Positions 45,430-57,087 of a stretch of 64,000 nucleotides of DNA are shown here, in pieces (position 1 is the first letter of the stretch; every line of letters starts with the position of its first letter). The notes below the pieces were generated by a model. It was not told the DNA's origin. It did not search any database and saw nothing but the letters and a program-made list of their open reading frames with translations. Position numbers and translations under genes: made by a program. The stretch lies in assembly GCA_007449985.2 (NCBI GenBank), contig VIIQ02000002.1, positions 1,240,001-1,304,000 of the forward strand, given 5' to 3'. This DNA comes from Desmodesmus armatus. Taxonomy: Eukaryota > Chlorophyta > Chlorophyceae > Sphaeropleales > Scenedesmaceae.

Positions 45430-48423
45430 TCACTTCAACAGCACGAGCGCAACATTGCTGGCGGTAGTACTCTTGGAGTCCCTGTACGCGGGCTGGATGA
45501 CCACAGACTCTGCTAGTGCCAGCAGCTTGCTCTGACGTGGGCTGAATGCCATGTGCTCAGTGCCGCGCTGGAGGGGTATCGACCCCACGTGCCGGCCTGT
45601 GCAGCATACAGCACACCCAGCAAGGTGAATCAGCACAGCAGCAAGCAGGTGTTTTGGAACGCATTCCTATGGAGGTGACTGACAGACTGAAACACGCTTC
45701 CAGCAGCCGCTGTGCAGCTGTGCATGCTCCACTGGTGGGGGCCAGTGGTTGGTGGGGTGGCAAGGCTTGCAGACAAGGCTGACATGCCGTCAGCATGCAA
45801 TGCCATCCAATCAGGACATGGTGCAGCGCTCACGGTGTCTACAGCAGCACGTCAGGCTTACAATATTTCCACCCTTATCAGCGGCTGCTGCTACATCACA
45901 GTCGCCGCCCACCTGTGTTTGCCTCCATGACCTCCACACTGCCAGGCTGTCCAGGCAGTGGCTCCTGGCAGTAGGCCAGCAGCGCCTGGTCTGCGCTGAA
46001 GCTGAGGGCGTGCACCGCCTCATCTGGCCGGTAGATGGTGGTCTGCGGCACAGCCTGCTGCAGGTCCCACACATGGATGAGGGTGTCCTGGCCACCAGTG
46101 GCCAGCAACCTGGGAGGCAGGCAGCACAGGACAGCACACAGCAACAAACATTGACACGCAATGGTCTCACATAACAGGACTGCCAGAGTATAAGTAATCA
46201 CTGTGGCACACACAGCCTTGCTGCAGTGCTGCATCCGATTTCAACAATGGCACTGCAGGCGAGTCAGCCACCACATACTGCAACGTCTCTCAGTACACAG
46301 CTTGAGGCCCAAAGGCACTTGGCCAAGTGCGTGCTGGTGTTTCCCATGCAACACCCGCAGGGCCCCAAGCAGGTACACACATACAAACTGACACTACCTC
46401 ACCGTGTGCGCTTGTTGGGCCTGTTGTCCTCCTCCCGTGTGGTGGCCATGGCTGTGACACCTCCCAGGCGGCCAAGGTGTTTGGCATGGCCGTCTAGCAC
46501 AGTCTGCTTCTCACGGAAGTTGGGCCAGCTGCGGACCTGTGGGCAGGGCAGGCACGAAGGAGACACCAAAATGTGCCGACACGCAGCAAGAGGCACCGCA
46601 GACAGTCAAGCACAAGTTGCGGAACAGGACACAGCAGTCCATCGCTGGCATGTGAAGGCTGTCAGTGCAAATGTCTCCAGACGGGTAAGCAAGCTGGCCT
46701 ACAACATGGCCAGTGGCTGATACAGAACTCTGGGTGAGCTATGGCTGCTGCCATGGTAGCGTTGCGTCACTCCTACAGGCGCACGTACCTCCACCCCATG
46801 CTGTGTGGCCACCAGCACACGCCTGCCCTTGTCAATGAACCGCACACCCGCAACCTGCGCACGAACAAGCAGGCAGCTTCAGGAACAGCGGCTTCTCCTA
46901 ATGGGCTGACAGGTGCTGTGCACCAAAGTCAGCAGGCTGCACCTCAGTCAACGCAGGCACCCTCCTGTTGTATGTGTGTTGATGGCGCGCCGGGGGGGGG
47001 GTCCCTGGCCCCTTTGTAGCACTGCCACTACTCTGAGAGTGCAGGTAGCCTTAGGCCACCACCCTTTGCTGGTAGCAGCCATGTCTGCCACCCCATCAAG
47101 CAATGCAGTACAAGGGGTACTGCCCTCCACCCAGCAAAGTGAGTGAGATAACACTGCCGCTGCTGCAGGCAGATAGCAGCCCATGCAACGCACCTCATCC
47201 CCGCTGCCGATGTCCAGCTTCTGCACCTCCCGCTTCCTGCCCTTGTCCCCTGACTTGCGTGCGTCCAGCACAGAGAACTTGTTGTAGGGCTGGGCCACCA
47301 GGATCATGTCGTGGGTGTCCCAAGCAGCAGCAAAGGCCTCAGCTATGTCCGCCTCACAGTGCACGGTGTGGGTGTTCTTGGGACCCAGGTTGTACACCCT
47401 GAGACAACAAGCAGAAGGACATGCCACAGCACAGCACAGCACAGCCAGGCTCAAGGTCACATACGGGTGCCAGCTGGTCACTGCGGCCAGAGCACTGCTG
47501 CACTGCTGCTATTGCTGGACAGCCCTTGCGATGCCATAGCTGGCCCAAACACCCCAACACTAATTGGCTCTGCTGTGTTGCAGGTGAGGGCTGATGGTTT
47601 CTCCGTGAAGCAGCAGCAGTGGGGTGCTCACTTGGTGGTGTGGCCCCCCACAACAAGCAGCTGGTCATCCCTCCTGGGGTGGAACACCAGGAAGGCAGGG
47701 ACCTCCTTGCTGCCGTGCACAAAGTCATTCTCAGGCTTGATCTCCTTCTTGTCCTGCAAGCAGTACACCAGAGCGATTCAGGCACAGCTCGCTTGGCCAG
47801 CAGCGCGATGCTGCTGCCACACTGCTTGACTACATCAAGGGCAAACTGGCCACGGGTTGAATGGTGTGGGGGTGGGTGGGTGGGTGGGTGGGGGGGGGGT
47901 GCAGAAAAGTACGCTGCTAGCGCTGATGTCTCTTTAGCACCCAACACGTGCAACATTGAGTGCTAGTTACATTGTGTTCTGTGTTCCCATCTTTCTGTGT
48001 TCCCAGTGTCTCCACAGGAAATCTTGCTACCTCCCCGGTTCTGGGCACTGTCTCACGTGCAACATTGGGGTATGCAGGACCACAAGCAACAGTTGACTGC
48101 AGGTGCCAAGCTGAGCCAACTTGCTGTTCGCTGCTGAGCCAAGCTGGCCCCCACCTACTGCAAGCTGTCTGCACGCGCACACAACTCCTGCTCACCGAGT
48201 TCACGGTGTCCGCCGACACCCCCCAGACCCGCACATTGCCGTCCACAGAAGCTGTGGCCAGCTTCTTGCCGCTGGAAGACCATGCTAAGGCAGCAACCGG
48301 CGCTTTATGGCTGACATAGACCGCATTGCTGCTGCTCCCTAAGCTGGCTGCTAGTGTGGCAAGGTTCTTGCGTACAAAGGCGGGCTTGTCGCTTCCCTGT
48401 GCTGTGCCTGGACGGCTGCTCAT
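45430..48423 (-). CDS. THO3: WD40 protein, THO3/TEX1-like (THO/TREX mRNA export)
   Basis: Seven exons, 48196-48423, 47632-47753, 47194-47398, 46789-46854, 46403-46536, 45913-46109 and 45430-45596, give 372 residues, the size of THOC3/TEX1. WD-type blades are visible: APVAALAWSSSGKKLATASV then DGNVRVWGV; LVFHPRRDDQLLVVGGHTTK; LLATGGQDTLIHVWDL; EAVHALSFSADQALLAYCQE; and a last blade with VEVMEANTGRHVGSIPLQRG followed by MAFSPRQSKLLALA. The last blade's layout (attribute, TG, short Ile-Pro segment, then a 'lives in cell' strand) is what suggests THO3. Known of the family: THO couples transcription to mRNA packaging and export in the nucleus. Another WD40 family cannot be excluded. The start codon is 610 nt from that of SEM1 on the other strand. 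Confidence 0.66.
47868..47899 (+). repeat. G-run tract with G-quadruplex potential, in intron 1 of the WD40 gene
   Basis: G-runs of 5, 3, 3, 3, 3 and 9 separated by single T residues on the plus strand; in the gene's sense strand this is a C-tract. The first four runs alone satisfy the usual four-run G-quadruplex pattern. Confidence 0.8.
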
Positions 48424-49033
48424 GAGCACAGCACAGGGCTGCAGGGGGCACGCACAGCCCGCTGAGTGACTGCTCCAGCTGCTGCTCTGACCTTACAGGA
48501 AGGTGCACTGTCTAGCGGGTGCGTACACACAGGCCCCTCACAAGCCTCTGAGTTGATAGTCAGGGCGCAGAGCTTTGCAGCAGGAGGTAAAATGGGGATA
48601 TATAGCTGCCAGCTGCTCTTCAGGCGATTGTGATCAGCAACAGCAGCAGGCAACAGAGAGCAGACAGATTGTACAGAAGCACGACAGGTCCAGAGACAGT
48701 ACAGGTTTCAAGACAACTGTGAGTGAGTTAACTTGATGTGTGCTAGTCCACTGATGTGACCGGTCGAGGTTGTGATCTGGGTTGCGCAACGGTAAAGATT
48801 ACGAATTGTGCACGGCACTGCTGGACATATTAATCACAATCTGTTTTGTATCGTGACGACTGCAATCACAGCTCTGCAGTTCCTCGCATCTACGGAAGCA
48901 CAAGCTGATCACCTCACCCCTTGCACCTTCCCTTCAGCAGAGAGTCACAGCAGGGCTCAACAGCAGGGCTGTGCCCCAAACCAAAGTCCCCACCACCCAA
49001 CAGCACATCCAGCAGCAACTGTACAGCTGCTCC
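48424..49033. promoter_or_regulatory. Shared divergent promoter region, THO3-like and SEM1 genes
   Basis: 610 nt between two divergent start codons. It includes both 5' UTRs. An AT-richer block lies at about 48590-48610 and 48780-48850. No known factor site was recognised. Confidence 0.45.
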
Positions 49034-49240
49034 ATGGCAGACCCGGCCCGCACCGGCCAGGTTGTGGATGAGGATGATGACTTTGTTGAGTTTGAGGCAG
49101 ACGATTGGGACCAGAAGCAGGCCAACCTCAACCGCACAGACCTTTGGGACACCGCCTGGTTCGATGACGACAGCACAGAGGATGCTGTAGCACAGCAGAT
49201 ACGCACGGAGCTTGAGAAGAAGAAGGCAGCACAGCAGTAG
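49034..49240 (+). CDS. SEM1: SEM1/DSS1, proteasome lid and TREX-2 subunit
   Basis: A single exon of 68 residues, the normal length for the family (about 70). It is highly acidic, with the two conserved Asp/Glu/Trp blocks: DEDDDFVEFEADDWDQ and DLWDTAWFDDDSTEDA, ending in a basic helix (QIRTELEKKKAAQQ). Known: SEM1/DSS1 (Rpn15) is an intrinsically disordered subunit of the 26S proteasome lid, and is also found in TREX-2 (mRNA export) and with BRCA2-type recombination proteins. The start is the only Met in frame close to the first block. It is head to head with the THO3-like gene, which would link it to mRNA export by context. Confidence 0.95.
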   Translation: MADPARTGQVVDEDDDFVEFEADDWDQKQANLNRTDLWDTAWFDDDSTEDAVAQQIRTELEKKKAAQQ

Positions 49241-50386
49241 TACATGGCTTGGAGTGTGACGTCGTGTGGATGCACGGCTGGGAGTGTGTTGCTGTGAAGT
49301 CTGACAATGTGCTGCTGGTAGGGAATTGGACCACTGGGGTGATGCATGCAGTGGTCTGCTGCCAGTTGTAGCACCTGCACCTGGTGTTGCGGAACCAGCG
49401 ATCAGCCAGCTTGCTTTCTACATACAGTGGATGCCGCAGTGATTAGCACACACTGTGGCTGATAACATGTCTATGCCTGCAGCCGCCGTCTGTGGCTGCC
49501 TGCTGATGGTGCTGTTTAAACTTGATGTTCAACCTGGGTGCCCTATGTTGTGACCAGGTGTGTCATGGTCGTTGACCAGCAGCAGCGGTGGGGACGTTTG
49601 GTGGCGCTTTCTCAGGAGCAGCACTGCATGTACGCTGCTGCCTGGCCCTGTCTGTGTAACATGCTTGGTGGAGAGGCGTCATATCCACTATGGCAAGGGG
49701 CAGCCAGGTCAAGTAGCCTATTGAAATGGAGACTTACATAGCCTAGGGCGGCAGCAATGATTCAAGTAACGCTACTCGTCAAGCAGCTGCCTCGCTCAAG
49801 CAAGGCCCCTCTGCTTTAACAACATTGCATGCAGCAGCATGAGGGCGCTGTTGACCGGAAGGGGGGTGGCTTGCAAGCCAGGTACCGTTGCCCACACAAG
49901 CCCAACACACATTCTGCAGCAGCGAGTGATTGCGAGCAGCCACAAGTGGTGCAAATGCGCCATGCCATGCCAAGCAGCAGTGTCACTATCAAACATTTTC
50001 AACAGCCAAGGTGGGCCTCACTAACTGTCGTGCAGCAGCACCTGCCCAACACCAGCAGAAGCTGCCCAAAACTCAACCACCCCTGGATCCCTTCCTTGGG
50101 GGATCCCCATCCTAAAATCCTTTGGATCCCTCAAACCACCCCTGGATCCCATCCAGGTATAAGCCACACACAGCTGCATTCTTCTACTGTACATGATCAC
50201 GGTATGGAACACACCAGCAGGCATGCTCTATTGTACAACCACCAAAACACACAAAACCCCACTCACAGCCAACAGCTGAAGTGTCAGGCCCGATTCCAGC
50301 TTGCAACCTGTTCTGTGATGTAGAGTCAGCGCCTATCTGTCATGGCGCCCATGTTGTACGACAGAAGCACACTCTCCTGCCTTCCC
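49241..50386. other. Convergent intergenic region with clustered GGATCC repeats
   Basis: 3' UTRs of SEM1 and the ABC transporter. At 50085-50149 there are four GGATCC hexamers in 65 nt, two of them inside a repeated ACCACCCCTGGATCCC unit. No exon was recognised. Confidence 0.5.
49655..49659 (+). terminator. TGTAA polyadenylation signal after SEM1
   Basis: TGTAA about 415 nt downstream of the SEM1 stop codon, the first such element on that strand. Confidence 0.4.
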
Positions 50387-53300
50387 TCACACCAGCTCGT
50401 TTGCTGTTGCCAACAGCTGCTCAGCAGGCATCACCTTCCACTTGCCCGGCACACCCCCCTGGTTGGAGGCCAGCTGCAGCACCTGCTGGTGGTAGCGGAT
50501 GAGTGTGGGGCGGTGACCCACAGATATGATGGTGGTGCCACTGGCCAACAGGGCCTGGAGGCAAGACAGGGATCACAGCAGACCAGGGTTTGATTAGCTG
50601 GAACAGGGACTAATGTGTGGGTTGGAATGGGAACTGCTCTGTTGGCAATGTGCATGCTGCTGCTGCCACCCGCTCCTGCTAGTGTGTTGCAAAACAAGCT
50701 GCATGTACAGCACATGGTGCAGGACTGATACACATGCGCGATCACTGCTGGGTTCACAAACACATGGTTCCCCAACACACACGCCAAGTGCAACCTGCTG
50801 AGCCTGACGGCACAGTAGCCATCCACAGCCATCAGGCTCACCTGGTACAGCAGCCCCTCATTCTTGGTGTCCAGGGCACTCGTCGCCTCATCAAGCAACG
50901 CCAGCTTGGGAGCAGCCAGCAGCAGCCGCGCAAACGCCAGCCGCTGCTGCTCACCCAGTGACAGGATCCCACTCCAGTCTGCTACATAGTCCAGAGCAGA
51001 TGCCGCACTGCTGGGTGCAACTGCTGCTGTGCTGGCCGCACTGCTGGCAGCAGCAGCGGGACCCACGGCCTCCGGCAACCCTGCATGAGGTGCTGTGGTC
51101 GCTGTCATGACCGTGTTGCTGCTGCCTGGGCTGATGCTGCTGGTGCTGGGTGTTGCTGGGGGGTCAGGTGAGGCCACTGCGGCTATGGCTGCAGCAGCTG
51201 CTCTGCAGCGGTCTAGCAGTGACTGAAGCTGCACTAGCTGCAGCACTGCCTCAAGCTCAGCATCAGAGGGCACCTGCAGCAGTGGGCAGGGGCAGGGAGA
51301 ACATGGATGATGTTGGCATGTACTGACGTTTGAGGCTTGTCGGGTGGCCGCTGCTGTGCAGAACAGCCGTCAGCGTTGCGCGCGTCTGCCCCTGCCAGGT
51401 GTCATGGGCCAGCTGCGACTGTGGTGCTCGTATCACAGCGGGGCCTTGCAAACAGTGAACGGAGCTTCGCGTCACACACTGGATGTGATGCGTACCAAAG
51501 TGAGAAGACATGATTCTTGGATGTATGTGTTCTGATGTGGCGCTGTACTGCCCACACCAACCACCTACCTCCTTTGCAGGTGTTGCTGTCGCCTTCCGCA
51601 GCTCTTCAATACTGCTGGTGGCAGACTCACTGCCATTGCTGCTGCCGTTGCTGCTGCTGTTGCCATTGCTGCCCTCTGCTTGCAGCCCCCTGCGCGTCCA
51701 TGTTGGGTACAGCAGCTGGTCCCGTAGGCTGCCCAGCACCATGTAGGGCTTTTGAGGCAGGAACAGCACACCACCACTGCCGCCAGTAACCACCCCAGGG
51801 TCACCCAGGCCTGCTAAGCCATAGCTGTAGATGCTGCCGCTGCCGGACTGCCACAAGCCTGCCAATGTGCGTAGAACTGAGGTCTTGCCTGTGTGTCGAT
51901 ACCACCACACAGACAACACGATCTAGGTCGGTCAGGGTGCAGGTGAGCAGACATACGGCTGGCTACAGTCACTACATGTTGGGCCATTCAACGGCATGAC
52001 TACAATGGTTGAGGGAATGTTTGGGTTCAGGTTTAGTGGTCAGATTATCCTTCATGCTGACAGCCTCACCTGCACCCGAAGGTCCCATGATCAGCAAGCT
52101 CTCGCCAGCATACACCTGCAAGTACAATCACACTCACAGGGTGAGACAACATGAGAAGCGGCTGCACATCCAGGGCACAATGTGTGCCATCACGTGCATG
52201 CACATGCAAGGCAGCACCTTTTGGCACGGCCACTCCCCTCACAAGCCTGCAAGCTGACACGTCGCCACCCACACGCACTGCTGCACCTGAGCAGTCTGCT
52301 GGGTTGCAGGCCAGCAATCCAGCAGGAACTGAAATGCTGAAGCAGGGGTGTCCTGCAATGTCGCCTTGCTGTCACCGCATTCACTTGCTCACAGACTCGC
52401 TCACCTTAATGTTGAGGTTCTGCACCAGTGCCAGCCCACCATCGGGTGTGTTGATGGACACACCCTCCAACTCTAGCAGCACCTCACCCTGACCACCCTG
52501 CCCCGCTGCTGCCACCCTACTGCTGCTGGGGTCTGTTGACGGCAACACCTGCACCACCTGGATACCCTTGCCATTGCTGCTAGCAGCAGCTGCTGCTGCT
52601 GCAGCAGCTATTGCACCTTGCTGGCTGCTGCTGGTGCCAGGCTCGTGCCCTGCTGCTGTTTCGTCTGAGCTGTACTCCTCCAGGGATGCTGCCACTGATG
52701 CTGCGGTTGAGGCTGCTACTGCTGCCGCCAGGTTGGCTGCTGCAGCCCGCTGCTTCTGCACACGAGGATGGGTGTGACGTAGCTTGGAGTCAACCACCTC
52801 CTGGAACTCACCTGCACAACAGCAGCAGCAGCAACAGCAAGAAGACTTTCGAGCAGTGCCCTACCAGGCAAGCCTTGAGGGTGAGCTTCAGAAGGAGAGG
52901 CAAGCCTAAGCATGTCACAGGTTAGAAGACACAACCGCAGAGGCTGACACACCCTTCAAGACACGGCGGCGCCCACTTAGCTGGGTTACCCCTTACAAGC
53001 TGAGGCATGCAGGCAGCGGGACTCACCCAGACGGTCGATCACAGCGCTGAAGCCAGCCAGTGTGTCAAACTGCAAGGCAGGGCGGGGTCAGGCGCGCAGG
53101 CATGCAGGCCGGCAATCAGGCAAGCTCACAACACACTTTGTTTCAGACCCAAAGGAACGGGCTAGAAGGCTACTAATGACAAACATGACTGCTGGGCAGG
53201 GGTGGTTGCATTGGTGAAGGGGTAACCACCCAGCTGACAATGTGGGTTGAGCGTCACACTCCAGCTGGTGCTTTGCGGTTGGCTCACCTGGTACACCACC

Positions 53301-56300
53301 AGGGACACGTCATTCAGGATGTGGTTGAATGCTGACGAGCTCTGGTTGATCACACCAAACTCAATCTTGCCTGCAAGCAAGCAGGCAGCCAGCAGGTGTC
53401 AGCCAGACCACTCCAAAGCAGGCCACACCAGCAGCTCAACAGTCCAATATACGAGGCAGACTTCCTTGGGGTTGCATGGCCCTACCAGCTTGTCGCTAGC
53501 TGGAACTTGGCTGCATTGGAACGCGGCTATTGCTAACCGACACACATGCGGCCGCCAGGAGCCCCCTGACCTGCAAAGAAGAGTGGTGCCACCACTGCTG
53601 CCGGCAGCAGCTGAATAAGGAAGCGGTAGAAGGATGTGAAGAAGTCAAGGTTACGGCTGGCCACCAGCAGCTTGCCATAGTTGGCCACCACTGCAGACAG
53701 CCGCTGCATACACCACGGAGCAGACAGCAGGCAGGCAGGCAGGCACCATCTCAGCATGTGATGTTGACACGAACTGACGACGCACAAAGCCATGATGGCG
53801 CATGAGGCAACAACGCAAATGCCGAGCCGCCAGAAGACTGTACTTTGCAGGGCCAGGCTTGTGCGCTGTTCGCCACCTGCAGCATTCAGCCGCTGTGCTT
53901 CAAGCACCCGGAAAATAATGTATCGCTTGGTAGCTAAGGGGGTGCGTGCCTCATGTCACATACCTCCTTGAGTGCCGCCATCTCGTTGGCTTGGCCACCA
54001 TAGAAGGCAATGCTCTCAGCATTCTCACGCACACGCACCAGCCCGTAGCGCATGTCAGCCTCCACTGCCTCCTGGTTGAAGTTGAGCCCCACTAGAGACT
54101 GTGGCAGGCAGACAACAACAACATGCGATGTCACTCCCAGCCTGAGGCCACACACATGCCCGGATGCTTTGCACTAGTGAGCACCCCCTGAAGTTGTCAT
54201 GTGCAAGAGACGCTCAAGATGCACACAGTGTAGCCTGCGGACACGTAGAAGCATTGTTGGTCTCACTTTGCCCAGCCACACAGAGCCAACCGTGCCCCCG
54301 ATGGAGTATGCCAGCAGTGCTGCAAACAGCGGTGGGTAAATGGAGTAGAGTATGCCGCTGAATGAGACCAGGTCCACCACGCTGTTGAGGATGACCAGGG
54401 ACACACCCAGCGCAGTGTCAGTGAAGTTCCTGCAGTACAGCACACCCAGCAGGTGAGGCAACCTTGCATACCGCATTGGACACCGAGTACTGCTGCGGAG
54501 TGTTGCCCAGTCTTTGGAGCAAATACGAGGCTGTATGCAATGCAGCAACCACCCACAACCTCTGACAGCAGCTGTGTGAGCCGCCACGGCCACGTTTGAA
54601 GTACAGCAACTGCCAGCCATACAGCCGCCTGCTTCACCCAACCCAAGCAGCACCAGCTGCACAGGCCGCTGTTATCAGCCACCATGGTGAGTACATACAC
54701 GTGCATTCACACCCCACCTGACATCCGCTGCGATACGCTGATCAGGGTTGTCCACCAGTGCCCCTGCCTGCAGCTGGTAGAAGGAGCGGTCTGCAAAGTA
54801 CTGCCCCAGCAGCCGAGACGTCAGCCACTCACGCCACTCAAGCGCTAGCCGGGACTGAAGAGTGTGACAGACAGACAGCGCAGCAGCCTCCGTTGTGTAG
54901 GGCAAGGTGGGGTATGTGTCAAGGCTTGTGCCTGACGATGCAGCCTCGTGCTACTTGCAAGCTGACTGTAGCAGAAACATACATGCACGTGCTGCTGTGT
55001 ATGCACAATGCTGAGGCCCCTCCCACCCACCCATCACCCACATGCCAACTGCGTAACACAGGCTTGACTGGCACCAAGCCGAGACCACCATAGGCCAGGC
55101 TGGCGTCATGACAGACTTGCTATTCATGGCTTCACCCACATAAAAGAATCAACAGAGCACACCTCAAGCCCGCACCCGCACCTGGTAGTAACCCTTCAAC
55201 ACAAACACAGGGATGCCTGCACACACACCACACACACGCAGAGTCGACTCGCGAGCCAGCACGCACAGCACCAGCCTACATATACATCCAACACCTCGAC
55301 TGCACGACGCCAGGCACAGTGTACTGCACAGTGCCCCCACGCACACGAGGCTGATGACATCAGCTATATGTTCAGGACACTCTTGTTCGCCAGCTGCAAC
55401 TGCTTGACCAGCAAACTGCATGGGCTCCGGAAACTCTGAGACATGCACTGTACACCCCCCCCCCCTCTGGCAGGACATTCCCTCTCACCAAAGCAGAACC
55501 CAATGAGGTACTTGATAAGCTGCATTTTGAACCCCACCACATCCTTCTCACTCAGGGCATTGAAGAAGTCCCGCCCTGCAGCCACAGCACATCAGCACAC
55601 CCTCCAGCCTGACCCGGATTTGGCAAATCCTTTGCATGCCCAACACAGCCAACCCTTGCTGTGTGGGATTGCAACGATCCACATTGCCACGCAGTGACCA
55701 CCGCATTGGCGCACAGCAGACATTGCCGCACAATGATCACCGCTACAGCCTGGTGCGCTGCCCTACAGTCCCTACCCCACAGCCAGGCTGTTGCGCTTGA
55801 ATGCACAAGTCCCTTTCAGCATGCTGCATGTTCACAGCCAGCCAGGAGCCAGGCAGCGTTGGCCGCTCCTACCTAGGTAGTTGAATGTCACACTGCAAGG
55901 AACAGCAGCAACACGACACGCATTGCATGCATTATCAGTCACAACCAGGTGCAGGTGGGGCGCAGTCAACAGGGGCAACAAGCAACCACATCACCACGGC
56001 CGACACCACCACGCAACAGGACAGCTGGTTTAGTCGCTCCTCTCACTGAGTAACAACCACAAACACAACACACGATGTTCAAAACCTTTGGTCTCAGCAG
56101 CACAACCCCCACCACCCCACCCCTAGCCCATGCATGCATATGCTTTTGCGTTTGTCTTGCAACTCTTCAGCATTGCAGAGTAAAGTTGTAGTGTGGGAGC
56201 ACAGGTGATTACCTGGTAATAGTCTGCAAACACAAAGACAGGGATGCCCACTACAAAGCCCAGCAGGTACTTGACCAGCTGCACCTGGAACAACTGAACA

Positions 56301-57087
56301 TCTTTCTCTGCCAATGCGTTGAAAAAATCCCGCCCAAGAAAATTGAACCAGACACTGCAAGGGCATGTCAAACATGCAGCAGACCATTTCAGCTGTCTTG
56401 CTGAGCTAGCTGCTGCAAGCACTGCCGGTTGCCTGTGTGCCTACCCCAGCTTTTCTTGCCACATAGCCTGGCTTTATGGCTGCCTGTGTGCCCTTGCATG
56501 CATGTTCATGCAACAAGGGCCACTGTGTGCCTGTTGTGGGAGTTGGCAGCCTGATGCAGGTCCCCCTCCTCCCCCTTACTTGGCAAGCCAGTGCGTGAGT
56601 GCCTCACCTGACTGCTGTGGTGCCTAGTGTGAGCCCCACCACGCCAGCTAACCGCCACCTAGCTGAGGGCACCTCCACCCAGTATGGCAGCACAAGCTGC
56701 GTGCAACAGCAGGAGCACAGCATGTGGTGCATTTGTCTGTGTGTCGGGGGGAAGGGGGGGAGACAGTGGTGGACAGCTCGTGTCCAGCCTGTGGTGGTGC
56801 ATTCATTGCTGGTGCAGGACAGGCGGGCTCAGCCCCCTTACCCTCTTCAGCCGCTCGTAAATGACAGAAAGGTCTGTGCTGGGACCCTCTATGTCTTTCT
56901 TGGGCTGCTTGGTTGTTGCAACGGTGGTGGTGGGGGTCGCCACCTGGGGTGGGGTCAGAGGGGACCTCCTCCATTTGCCTGACCGTGGTGGAGCTAGGAT
57001 GGGGTGGTGGATCTGACGCTGTGAAACACGTCTGCCAAGGCTATGGCTGGGTGTGTAGCTGTGTGTGACCTGCCTGTGGACTTGCAT
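50387..57087 (-). CDS. ABCD2: Half-size ABC transporter, ABCD2/BacA type, probably plastid, with alternative exon cassettes
   Basis: Constitutive exons: 56842-57087, 56608-56696, 54718-54854, 54267-54429, 53964-54098, 53571-53703, 53288-53370, 53027-53069, 52405-52811, 52070-52115, 51569-51888, 50842-51273, 50387-50554. One of two cassettes completes 847 residues: 56213-56354, or 55873-55892 plus 55489-55575 plus 55182-55216. The N-terminus is Arg/Ser/Pro/Thr-rich like a transit peptide. The membrane domain (ABC_membrane_2) has [68 protein letters not shown] and [18 protein letters not shown]. The last motifs match plant ABCD2 and cyanobacterial BacA-like proteins better than peroxisomal ABCD1. 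The NBD has Walker A GPSGAGKTSVL (split by an intron), Q-loop [19 protein letters not shown], signature [16 protein letters not shown], Walker [13 protein letters not shown] and H-loop [10 protein letters not shown]. Low-complexity inserts sit before the NBD and between Walker A and the signature. The substrate is unknown; relatives move peptides or cobalamin. The start at 57087 is tentative. Confidence 0.9.
55182..55892 (-). other. Cassette 2 of the ABC transporter: three exons
   Basis: Exons 55873-55892 (20 nt), 55489-55575 (87 nt) and 55182-55216 (35 nt) total 142 nt, with the same entry phase (2) and exit phase (0) as cassette 1. It encodes [20 protein letters not shown] and on to [11 protein letters not shown]. 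All junctions are GT-AG. Confidence 0.83.
56213..56354 (-). other. Cassette 1 of the ABC transporter: single exon
   Basis: 142 nt, entered in phase 2 after exon 56608-56696 and left in phase 0 into exon 54718-54854. Acceptor CCTTGCAG, donor CAG/GTAATC. It encodes [20 protein letters not shown] and on to [11 protein letters not shown], an early membrane segment of the transporter. Confidence 0.85.

Noticed and set aside
53704..53907. Open frame [12 protein letters not shown] just upstream of ABC exon 53571-53703
   Set aside because: The family alignment runs directly from AALKE to [11 protein letters not shown], so this open frame lies within an intron.
50387..57087. Reading the ABC gene as two tandem partial genes because a membrane segment occurs twice
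   Set aside because: No second N-terminus, NBD or stop lies between the copies, and the phases fit alternative cassettes of one gene exactly.
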